NCBI GenBank assembly: GCA_030951095.1
Contig: JAUZQI010000043.1
Span: forward strand, 1-28,868
From: Mariprofundus sp.
GTDB taxonomy: Bacteria; Pseudomonadota; Zetaproteobacteria; Mariprofundales; Mariprofundaceae
Direction of reading: 5' to 3'
DNA: 28,868 nt
The position numbers and the translations under genes were made by a program. Shown piece by piece: positions 16,950 through 23,652 of the stretch. The notes below the pieces were generated by a model that worked only from the letters and a program-made list of their open reading frames with translations, was not told where the DNA came from and did not search any database. The stretch's first letter is position 1, and each line of letters opens with the position of its first letter.

Positions 16950-17512
16950 TCAATCACCTCTTTTTCAGTTATTATACAATCCATTGGCGCATCATGACTT
17001 TCAGCAGGTATGTATGTGACCTCCTGGCCGGAAAAGGCCAGTCCTATCACCTGGTTTAATTGATGGCGGTGTTGGCTGAGCCAGTAGTCAAAACATCCCA
17101 TTCCCATTCCCAGACGATTACCCTTGCGGTCAAATGCTGCCAGTGGACAGAGTAACACTGTGTTTTTATTGCCAGCCCATAGTCTGCCTGATGCGGGTTC
17201 CGAAATCCCGAACAAGCCATTCATCCATGTTGTTTTTGGTGTAATGAAAAGCCATTCCATGTGTTTGTGATGGTGGGTTACAGGAGCAAAAATCTGATAG
17301 CCTTGTAAGTGAAACAACTGTTCTGTATTCACCTCCGACGGTAACGAACGATAAACCAGCATATGGGAAGGGGAGTTCGGATTGCTTTGCAGGCGAGAGA
17401 GCAGTGTCTTAGTGATGATTTTCGAATATCTAAGGCGTTCACTATTGGATATATTTTCTCGATATGCCAGCGAAGAGGCTCTTAGTGTATTTTTATCAGT
17501 TGGTTTGTTCAT
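16934..17512 (-). CDS. ygfA: 5-formyltetrahydrofolate cyclo-ligase family protein
   Basis: ATP-dependent enzyme that turns 5-formyl-THF into 5,10-methenyl-THF. About 192 residues from the ATG at 17512. Family features: MLVYRSLPSEVNTEQLF, LCPLAAFDRKGNRLGMGMG with the phosphate-binding glycines, CFDYWLS, and VIGLAFSGQEV near the end. A longer in-frame start at 17563 exists but has no ribosome site and adds residues unlike the family; even the chosen start has no clear site. It lies directly downstream of the 6S RNA gene, the order zapA-ssrS-ygfA being conserved in beta- and gammaproteobacteria. Confidence 0.9.
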   Translation of the reverse strand: MNKPTDKNTLRASSLAYRENISNSERLRYSKIITKTLLSRLQSNPNSPSHMLVYRSLPSEVNTEQLFHLQGYQIFAPVTHHHKHMEWLFITPKTTWMNGLFGISEPASGRLWAGNKNTVLLCPLAAFDRKGNRLGMGMGCFDYWLSQHRHQLNQVIGLAFSGQEVTYIPAESHDAPMDCIITEKEVIECLKV

Positions 17513-17589
17513 GTGTGGAGGGCTGGATTCATATGCTTGTAGCCTTATGCCTGCAGAGAGCATTGAAGGGGATCATGGTGATCCGGACG

Positions 17590-17775
17590 AAAAAAAAGGC
17601 ACCCCCGCGCTGACGTAATGGCATATAGTCGTCGAACCCTCTAACAAGAGGTGGGCGCCGCACCTCGGTCTCAGGTATCCCGTAAGGGGGACGCGCATGA
17701 CCAAAGTAGGTAAGCTCCCATTCGACAAGTATCGGCTCAGGCAACATGAATGCCACTCGCTCAACGCAGGGGTGC
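17590..17775 (-). ncRNA. ssrS: 6S RNA
   Basis: Regulatory RNA of about 185 bases that binds sigma-70 holoenzyme by imitating an open promoter. The minus strand carries the conserved CCTGAGCCGATA block (about 17741-17730), a large central bubble region, a GAGGGTTCGACGACTA 3' block comparable with the E. coli one, and a long closing stem: GCACCCC..GCGTTGA at the 5' side pairs with TCAGCGCGGGGGTGC at the 3' side, followed by T8, so the closing stem also acts as terminator. Location between zapA and the cyclo-ligase gene is the classic one. The outermost 5' bases overlap the zapA 3' end, so the exact 5' end (or processing site) is uncertain by 10-15 bases. Confidence 0.92.
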
Positions 17776-18054
17776 TTTTGCTAAACCCTCTGCTTGTAAT
17801 ACTACACCGTCCAGTTCAGATATCAAGCCTTCGATGCCATCGATTTTTGTCTGGGTCTTTTTCAATAATTCTCCGGCCAGATTCAGTGACACCAGCGTAA
17901 GCAAACGGTCAGAAGCCACTGATGCACCCATATTCCTGAGTTCATCAACATGTTTCTGAACCAGTTCTGCAGCAGCCATAACCTGGTCGGGATCTTCATC
18001 AGTCAGGATTGAGAAGTTGCGACCCATTAGCGTGATTTCAACCGAATGACTCAT
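17761..18054 (-). CDS. zapA: Cell division protein ZapA
   Basis: 97 residues: N-terminal beta strands (VEITLMGRNFSI, with the typical G-R before the FSI-like stretch), then a long helix/coiled coil from about residue 23 to 90. ZapA crosslinks FtsZ filaments at the division ring. Length and the LLTLVSLNLAGELL helix agree with the family. AGGGTG precedes the ATG, which overlaps the TGA of the upstream coiled-coil gene as ATGA. The 3' end, including the stop codon, falls in the closing stem of the 6S RNA. Confidence 0.92.
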   Translation of the reverse strand: MSHSVEITLMGRNFSILTDEDPDQVMAAAELVQKHVDELRNMGASVASDRLLTLVSLNLAGELLKKTQTKIDGIEGLISELDGVVLQAEGLAKAPLR

Positions 18055-18335
18055 GATGATTCACCCTGCCCAATTAGCAATTCATCCAGCTTTTCCATGG
18101 CATGCTCTACCCGTGCTTTTGCTTCCAGCCGTCCGGTTTGCAGGTTCTCCAATTCACTTTCAAGCTGCCGAACCTGGTCTCGTCGTTTGCGCAGCTCATT
18201 TTCAGCAATACGCACGACTTCACGCATGCGGTGATTATCGGCAATCGTTTGCTCCATGATGCGGCGAATGGTGGCTAAGTGTTCGGCTAAAACTTGAATT
18301 CGTTCTTCCAGAGCCTGCTGATGATTATTCTGCAT
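18051..18335 (-). CDS. Coiled-coil protein upstream of zapA (possible ZapB-like partner)
   Basis: About 94 residues, nearly all helix with heptad leucines, isoleucines and arginine/glutamate pairs; no other domain. Small coiled-coil genes just before zapA are common in proteobacteria and are often annotated as ZapB-like or as the TIGR02449 family, but the sequence alone does not prove this. The ATG at 18335 is preferred because the upstream in-frame extension (to 18425) contains no coiled coil and would reach into the divergent promoter region; no good ribosome site is visible for either. Overlap with zapA (ATGA) implies coupled translation and a shared role at the division site (inference). 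Confidence 0.7.
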   Translation of the reverse strand: MQNNHQQALEERIQVLAEHLATIRRIMEQTIADNHRMREVVRIAENELRKRRDQVRQLESELENLQTGRLEAKARVEHAMEKLDELLIGQGESS

Positions 18336-18419
18336 GCATGATATTGAAGCACTTTTAATCGATGAATTCAAGCGGCAACTGACTAACTGGATGTGCTCAG
18401 ACTGTGGATAAGCCCGGAC

Positions 18420-18449
18420 TTGCAAGTTATTCTTTAATCCGTGTATGAT
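18420..18449 (+). promoter_or_regulatory. Sigma-70-like promoter of the cNMP-fold gene
   Basis: TTGCAA (18420-18425) and TATGAT (18444-18449) with an 18-base spacer, about 30 bases before the start codon. Confidence 0.5.
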
Positions 18450-18478
18450 AGGTCGTTAAAATCAAGGTGGGGGTTTCC

Positions 18479-18949
18479 ATGGCAATCGAGTATTCATGGC
18501 TTGAAGATAAGATTTTGATGCGAAAACTGAACGGAGATGAGCGAACCAGGCTTGGTCATCTGCTGGTTGAAAAGAATTTTGCCAAAAATGACAATATTCT
18601 AACGCAGGGACAGGCAGGAGGGGTGTTATATATTCTGCGTTCGGGGTTGGCCGAAATCAGTGCTGAATGTAATGGTCAGCAAATGCATATTGCCACCAGC
18701 AGGGATGGAGCCTTGTTTGGGGAAATTACGTTTCTGACTGATGATTCTGCAACTGCGACAGTTACCGCTGTGGAAGACTGTGTTGTATATAAACTCAACC
18801 GTGCTGATTGCTCGGAACTGATGCAAACCGAACCTGAACTTGTTTATGCGTTCATGGCCTATATGCTGGTTCATGCCGGAAAAGTGATCCGTTCAAGGAA
18901 TGAGGATCATGCAAATATGCTTCAGTATATGAGTTCATCGCATAAGTAA
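18479..18949 (+). CDS. Stand-alone cyclic-nucleotide-binding-fold protein
   Basis: 156 residues that form one cNMP-binding (CAP_ED) jelly roll, residues about 15-130, and a short C-terminal helix; no helix-turn-helix, kinase or channel domain follows, so it is not a Crp-type regulator by itself. Family features: ILTQGQAGGVLYILRSG and GALFGEITFLT (phosphate-binding cassette). The arginine that contacts the cyclic phosphate in this cassette (R-[ST]-A) is missing: the text reads DDSATATVTA. Ligand binding is therefore doubtful. AAGGTGGG precedes the ATG at 18479 with better spacing than the in-frame GTG at 18467. It is divergent from the zapA operon and ends with its own terminator. Confidence 0.82.
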   Translation: MAIEYSWLEDKILMRKLNGDERTRLGHLLVEKNFAKNDNILTQGQAGGVLYILRSGLAEISAECNGQQMHIATSRDGALFGEITFLTDDSATATVTAVEDCVVYKLNRADCSELMQTEPELVYAFMAYMLVHAGKVIRSRNEDHANMLQYMSSSHK

Positions 18950-18999
18950 CCATTTTGTTAAAACTTTCCGGCGTGTACCGGAATTGCAACAGATCATAC

Positions 19000-19030
19000 A
19001 AAAAGCCTGCAGCACTGCTGTGGGCTTTTT
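19000..19030 (+). terminator. Rho-independent terminator
   Basis: AAAAAGCC pairs with GGCTTTTT, with an inner imperfect GCAG/CTGC extension, ending in T5. It follows the cNMP-fold gene by 50 bases. A smaller hairpin (TTCCGG/CCGGAA, 18966-18983) precedes it. Confidence 0.85.
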
Positions 19031-19239
19031 GCATGAAAGTTTTGTGTGTCCATGCTGATGAACAGAATTAATGCCGATTGACAGATAAGAACGTGACAGC
19101 ATTCTTCGCAGACTTTTTAAGGAAACTCGCAATCAAGCATTTATGCGTTTAATTTTGGCGACTCGTGCATGGGTTGCTCGGATACTCTGAATTTTTCAGA
19201 ATGTTCTTAATTGAAACTGCTACTGACAAAGAGAGGCTT

Positions 19240-19521
19240 ATGACACCTGATGACCTGAATATCGATTTCGAAGAAGGGGGAATATTGACTACCAGACAGG
19301 TAGACAAAGTGATCCTGAGTAAGGGAGCATGGACAACGATTCTTTTCCGTTATCAGAATTGGGATCAGACCAGTGAATCCTACGGCGAAGACAAATTCAC
19401 GATTCGGCGTTACCAGAAACGAAATGGTGAATATACGCCACGTTCCAAGTTCAATATCACCAATGCCAAACAGGCCAGAATGATTATTGAAACACTACAA
19501 GGCTGGATTGACACAAAATAA
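19240..19521 (+). CDS. Small conserved basic protein, PC4-like by appearance
   Basis: About 93 residues. Core: LTTRQVDKVILSKGAW, then ILFRYQNWD, DKFTIRRYQKRNGEYTPRS and KFNITNAKQARMIIETL. A four-stranded sheet followed by a helix can be imagined, as in the single-stranded DNA-binding PC4 (p15) coactivator fold, and I recall similar proteins annotated that way, but I cannot confirm it. The ATG at 19240 is chosen because it starts just before the conserved-looking part; GAGAGG stands only 3 bases before it, which is tight. Upstream ATGs at 19201 and 19165 have no ribosome site. It is a single gene between a terminator and a tRNA gene. Confidence 0.65.
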   Translation: MTPDDLNIDFEEGGILTTRQVDKVILSKGAWTTILFRYQNWDQTSESYGEDKFTIRRYQKRNGEYTPRSKFNITNAKQARMIIETLQGWIDTK

Positions 19522-19690
19522 GCGGCGGCGTGGGAGGGCGCTTTGCTTCATTCCCCGTTACGCATCAGGTTAGATTCGCTACAGCGTGTCTTTTGCGACT
19601 TAAAGCCATGTTTTCCGAAACTCGGGTTGTTCCAATTTCAAATGCAATCATTAGAATCCTGCATCTGACTAGGTTGCGTTCTGTTTGATT

Positions 19691-19718
19691 GTTGATATGC
19701 AGCAAAGTCTGATATTAT
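19691..19718 (+). promoter_or_regulatory. Promoter of the tRNA-Arg gene
   Basis: Extended -10 TGATATTAT ending at 19718, with GTTGAT as -35 at a spacing of 16. The tRNA starts 33 bases later. The rest of 19522-19690 shows nothing I can name. Confidence 0.5.
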
Positions 19719-19750
19719 TGAAAACATTTGATGATCAACATTTTCTATCT

Positions 19751-19827
19751 GCGCCCTTAGCTCAGCTGGATAGAGCATCGGCCTCCGAAGCCGAAGGCCA
19801 GTGGTTCGAATCCACTAGGGCGCACCA
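19751..19827 (+). tRNA. tRNA-Arg (anticodon CCG)
   Basis: 77 bases that fold as a full cloverleaf: acceptor GCGCCCT/AGGGCGC, D arm GCTC..GAGC, anticodon arm TCGGC-CTCCGAA-GCCGA giving anticodon CCG (codon CGG), T arm AGTGG-TTCGAAT-CCACT, and an encoded CCA end. No variable-arm expansion. Confidence 0.97.
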
Positions 19828-19834
19828 TTTTATC

Positions 19835-19879
19835 TGTAATCCCTGTTATAATGCACACGGCTCAGCCGTCGCGATTACA
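19835..19879. other. Inverted repeat just after the tRNA
   Basis: TGTAATC (19835-19841) pairs with GATTACA (19873-19879); inside is a compact ACGGCT-C-AGCCGT hairpin (19857-19869). No T-run follows. It lies between the tRNA and the 3' end of the convergent MFS gene and might end either transcript. Confidence 0.35.
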
Positions 19880-19891
19880 TCATGAATAATA

Positions 19892-21034
19892 TCAATATTT
19901 TTGGGTTCCTTTCGGCAATAGCAGGGCGAGCGGAATTCCGAGCACGGCAACCCCGGCACACAAATAAAAAGCCATACTGTAGTCAAAGGCATTGGCAATC
20001 AGGCCACAACCCATGATGCCGATTGTGCTGCCAAGCCCGAACCCGGCCGCAGAATATAACCCCTGTGCTGCTCCGTGGCGCGTTTTTGGCCCAAGACGTT
20101 TAACCCAGGCAATGGCTGTTACATGAAAAGCGGCAAAACTGGCTGCGTGCAGAAGTTGCAGACCTACCAGTAGCATAGCATCAGTGGTCAGTCCAATGCC
20201 AAGCCAGCGTAGTGCTGTGAGTAACAGACAAGTACTGAATACGACAGCTGGCGCGGCTTGTTGCAGCGCTCGTGACCACCGCCACATCAACACAATTTCT
20301 GCTATGACGGCAATAGCCCAATACAATCCGATCTGCCAGCCGGAAAACCCTGCTTCAGCCAAATACAGACTGAAGAAACCATAATAGGCACCATGTGATA
20401 TCTGCATGATCAGGGCAATGGCCAACAACAGATAAAATGACTTTGAAAATTTCAATCGGCCTGAACATCTATCGATAGGTGGTTTTAGTTTGGGAAATCC
20501 CTGCGCGGCAAATGCCAGTACCAGCATAAGCATGGCCAGAATAATCGGGAAAACGGTTATGTTTGGCCCGACCAGCCAAAGGCCTCCGGACAGGGACGTA
20601 AGGACAAAGCCGAATGAACCCCAGACTCGCAGACGACCGTAATCGGCCATCTCGGATTCGGATACCGACACCGATAAGCCATCGGTCAGTGGAAGAATTG
20701 CTGCCCAGAATGCACCGAAGAGCAAGACCATTAAGGCCATAAGATACAGGTTCTGCGCCAGTCCAATCGCCAACGCAGTCACTGCAGCCATGCAGGATGC
20801 AATAACGATAAATTGGTGCACGCTGTTTTCAGACTGGCTGTCCAGTGTATGCCCGATCCATGGAGGCGCTATGACTTTAGCCAGTGCCAGTAGCCCGGTC
20901 ATAAAACCGATCATGACGGTATCCAGACCCAAACCATGCAGATAAACAGGAAAAAATGGCAGAATCAAACCCATTGCAGCAAAATAGGCTGCATAAAACA
21001 GACGAATTCGGTTCAGCGACTGACGGGTTACCAT
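19892..21034 (-). CDS. MFS permease, 3-phenylpropionate transporter (PPP/HcaT)-like
   Basis: 380 residues, about twelve membrane helices. The opening (RIRLFYAAYFAAMGLILPFF, PVYLHGLGLDTVMIGFMTG) and the loop DYGRLRVWGSFGFVL between helices 4 and 5 are those of the MFS_1-like group that includes HcaT and LacY relatives. Length matches HcaT (about 380). No catabolic genes for aromatic acids lie nearby, so the substrate is unknown; many members are orphans. No good ribosome site precedes the ATG at 21034. It is convergent with the tRNA gene and divergent from the membrane protein gene at 21158. Confidence 0.82.
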   Translation of the reverse strand: MVTRQSLNRIRLFYAAYFAAMGLILPFFPVYLHGLGLDTVMIGFMTGLLALAKVIAPPWIGHTLDSQSENSVHQFIVIASCMAAVTALAIGLAQNLYLMALMVLLFGAFWAAILPLTDGLSVSVSESEMADYGRLRVWGSFGFVLTSLSGGLWLVGPNITVFPIILAMLMLVLAFAAQGFPKLKPPIDRCSGRLKFSKSFYLLLAIALIMQISHGAYYGFFSLYLAEAGFSGWQIGLYWAIAVIAEIVLMWRWSRALQQAAPAVVFSTCLLLTALRWLGIGLTTDAMLLVGLQLLHAASFAAFHVTAIAWVKRLGPKTRHGAAQGLYSAAGFGLGSTIGIMGCGLIANAFDYSMAFYLCAGVAVLGIPLALLLPKGTQKY

Positions 21035-21119
21035 GTCGGAAGACTATCTGAAGAGGGGTTAAAATCATTGGGTGAGCTTGTGCTTGCCGTGACGATCGCG
21101 CTGGTTCACATTTATCCCA

Positions 21120-21128
21120 TGATAGAAT
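21120..21128 (+). promoter_or_regulatory. Possible extended -10 before the membrane protein gene
   Basis: TGATAGAAT, 29 bases before the start at 21158, with a poor -35 (CTGGTT, 16-base spacer). Lies in the divergent gap with the MFS gene. Confidence 0.4.
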
Positions 21129-21157
21129 GCAAAAAAACATCGATATCGAGAGGGTAA

Positions 21158-21760
21158 ATGATGGCTGAATGGCTGACGATATTGATTCGGCAACTGATTC
21201 TGTACAGCCTTCCGGTATTGATCTCTCTCACCCTCGTGGTGCTACTCGAATCGCGCTTGACCAGAACCACCATCCCGCATCCATTCTTTGCTGTTTTTTG
21301 GCGCGGAACCTGGTGCCCATTGCTGGCTTCGATGGCTTTTCATCGTGGTATTATTATTGCACTGCCCAATTTACTTATGTCCGGGATCAAGCCGGCTGCA
21401 ATTCGTTTTATTGGCCATTGTCTGCTTTGTCTGTTGGGCTTTGTGCTGTTCAGTTGGAGTCTGGCGCATCAAGCACCGACAGGTTTGCCGCCGCTGCATC
21501 ACTGGTGGGCTAAAGTATTGATGTTTTTCAACTTGTGTATGGCCTGTTTGCATCTTTTGCCCCTGCCTGGTTTGCTGGTTGGTGAATGTCTTATCAATAG
21601 TTCTGCTGGCAATATTATAAGGCGATATGCCAGCAATAATTACAACTGGTTGGTGATAGCTGCGTTGGCCGCATCGCCATTGCTGGATGTGCTTCTTGGT
21701 GCTACGGTCGTTTTTCCGGTATATGAGTTCCTGAGTAATCAGGCTCAGGCATTCCTCTAA
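21158..21760 (+). CDS. Integral membrane protein resembling a degenerate M50 protease
   Basis: 200 residues with five or six hydrophobic segments. One segment, MFFNLCMACLHLLPLPGLLVGE (split near residue 140), recalls the NLLPIPPLDGG motif of site-2 (M50) metalloproteases, but the aspartate and second glycine are missing and no HExxH occurs anywhere; the helix that should hold it reads LASMAFHRGIIIAL. If related, it is not a protease of the usual mechanism. Otherwise unassigned. GAGAGGG lies before tandem ATGs at 21158 and 21161; the second has the better spacing. It is followed by 95 bases and then the ClC gene. Confidence 0.6.
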   Translation: MMAEWLTILIRQLILYSLPVLISLTLVVLLESRLTRTTIPHPFFAVFWRGTWCPLLASMAFHRGIIIALPNLLMSGIKPAAIRFIGHCLLCLLGFVLFSWSLAHQAPTGLPPLHHWWAKVLMFFNLCMACLHLLPLPGLLVGECLINSSAGNIIRRYASNNYNWLVIAALAASPLLDVLLGATVVFPVYEFLSNQAQAFL

Positions 21761-21855
21761 TTGCCGTTGTCATTGGCAGGCCGTAATATCAGCAGCAACT
21801 GACTAATACGCATGGATTTTGTATCAATACTATAAGGGACAGGCTCGTAAAAGTA

Positions 21856-23652
21856 ATGGCATTGAAAGAAAAACTGCTGGACGGTAAAAGCAAGGCGCTG
21901 GCATGGACTCGTGATCAGGATACGTTCTATATGGTGGCGCTGGCCGTTGTGATTGGCGTGTTGGCCGGATATGCGGCGCTACTGCTGCGTTTTATGATCG
22001 AATGGGTCAGTCTGTTCTGGACTGGCGAACGCACTTGGGAAACCGTCATCAAAACGATGCCGTGGTATATGTATCTGCTTGCGCCCACGGTGACAGGTTT
22101 GATGGTGGGCTGGATTACCGTGCGTTTTTTGCCTGGCGGCGAACTGCGCGGCGTGGCCGGTGTTTTGGCAGATATGGTGGAGCGCAAAGCGCGCGTGCAT
22201 CCGCGCCAGTTGGGCACGGAAACGGTTGGCGCGGCGCTGGCCATTGGCGGTGGTGCCAGTTTGGGGCGCGAAGGGCCGACGGTGGCGCTTGGCGCTTTGC
22301 TGGCTTCCGAGATTGGCCAACGACTGGGGCTGACCGAACAGCAATTGCGCATCTTGATTGGCTGCGGCGTGGCAGCCGGCATTGCCGCTTCATTTAACAC
22401 TCCGATTGCCGGCGTGTTGTTTGCGCTGGAAGTGATTCTGGCCGATTACGCCATCGCCACATTCAGCCCGATTGTAATCGCTTCCGTTCTGGCGACGGTG
22501 ATTGCGCGTTCTGAACTGGGCAATTATCCGGCCTTTACCGTGCCCGAATATCATCTGATCAGCGTTTGGGAAATCCCTTCCTATATCGTAATTGGCGCTT
22601 TGTGCGGGCTGGTCGCCACCGTATTCATTAAATCGATGGTGCCCACGCGCACATGGCTGGAAAAAATCATGCCGAACCGGCATTTACGCCCGGCGTTGGT
22701 CGGTTTGATGATCGGATTGATGGGACTGGTTCTGCCGCAGGTGATGTCGATTGGATACGGCATCGTGGAAGATATGATGCTGGAGCGAATTCAGCCGGAA
22801 TTGCTCGGGGTGGCGCTGCCGCTGGCCGGATTTCTGGCGCTGGTGCTGGTTGGAAAGCTGGCGGCGACGGTATTGTGTTCGGCTGGCGGTTTTCCCGGCG
22901 GCTTGTTCGGGCCGGCCCTGTTTATGGGCGCTGCGGTAGGAGCTTTATTCGGCGATATTGCGCATGCTATTTCGCCGGCTTATTCCGAAAGCTACGGTGC
23001 CTACGCGTTGGTGGCTTGCGGCGCTCTGACGGCTGCTGCTTTGCAAGCGCCGCTGACGGTGATGCTGATTATGTTCGAAATGACCGGCGACTACCACATT
23101 ATGCTGCCGCTGATGGCGGCATGTAGCGTGGCGACGCTGGTGACGCGCACCTTCGGTCGCGCCTCGGTATTTACAGAAGCGCTGGAGGAACGCGGCATTG
23201 AAACGCAATGGGGACTGGAGCAATCGTGGATGCGCTCGGTGTCGGTTAGCCGGATTCCCTGGCGTTCGATTCCATCGGTATCGGAGAATACACGGCTGGA
23301 TAAACTCAAGCAGGTGTATACCGAATCGGGCAAGGGTTGCGTGCAGGTGGTTGATAATGACGGTTTGATGGTTGGTATTGTCACCTTTTCTGATTTACAA
23401 CAATGGTTGATAGATACGGCGCTCGATCAGGTAATTGTGGCCAGCGAAGTGGTCAATCGGAATGTGTTGGTGGTGTCCGAAAACGACAGCTTGCTCGATG
23501 CTATTGATATTCTGGATCGGGAAGAATTTGAGCAGATGCCGGTGGTGGCCGCCGATAATTCGCGCAAGGTGCTGGGGGTGTTGTCGCGCAATGCTATTTT
23601 CTCCACCTATCACAAGATGATTGTCAAACACGGGGAGAGTGAACGTGGATAG
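21856..23652 (+). CDS. ClC-family chloride channel/antiporter with CBS pair
   Basis: 598 residues. About 430 residues of ClC membrane core: GREGPTV with the gating glutamate at 139, and GGFPGGLFGP at 344-353 (the GxFxP ion-binding loop). The other selectivity motif, GSGIP in E. coli ClcA, is here GGELRGV at 94-100. Two C-terminal CBS domains follow (about 465-590; SVSENTRLDKLKQV, VVDNDGLMVGIVT, MPVVAADNSRKVLGVLS), which usually sense nucleotides. It may be a channel or a proton-coupled exchanger; the intact gating glutamate favours exchange or gated transport. No strong ribosome site. The stop overlaps the helicase start by 8 bases. Confidence 0.93.
   Translation: MALKEKLLDGKSKALAWTRDQDTFYMVALAVVIGVLAGYAALLLRFMIEWVSLFWTGERTWETVIKTMPWYMYLLAPTVTGLMVGWITVRFLPGGELRGVAGVLADMVERKARVHPRQLGTETVGAALAIGGGASLGREGPTVALGALLASEIGQRLGLTEQQLRILIGCGVAAGIAASFNTPIAGVLFALEVILADYAIATFSPIVIASVLATVIARSELGNYPAFTVPEYHLISVWEIPSYIVIGALCGLVATVFIKSMVPTRTWLEKIMPNRHLRPALVGLMIGLMGLVLPQVMSIGYGIVEDMMLERIQPELLGVALPLAGFLALVLVGKLAATVLCSAGGFPGGLFGPALFMGAAVGALFGDIAHAISPAYSESYGAYALVACGALTAAALQAPLTVMLIMFEMTGDYHIMLPLMAACSVATLVTRTFGRASVFTEALEERGIETQWGLEQSWMRSVSVSRIPWRSIPSVSENTRLDKLKQVYTESGKGCVQVVDNDGLMVGIVTFSDLQQWLIDTALDQVIVASEVVNRNVLVVSENDSLLDAIDILDREEFEQMPVVAADNSRKVLGVLSRNAIFSTYHKMIVKHGESERG

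Noticed and set aside
21927..22400. 157-codon open frame opposite the ClC gene
   Set aside because: Low-complexity, proline- and arginine-rich shadow of a GC-rich gene; no start signals.
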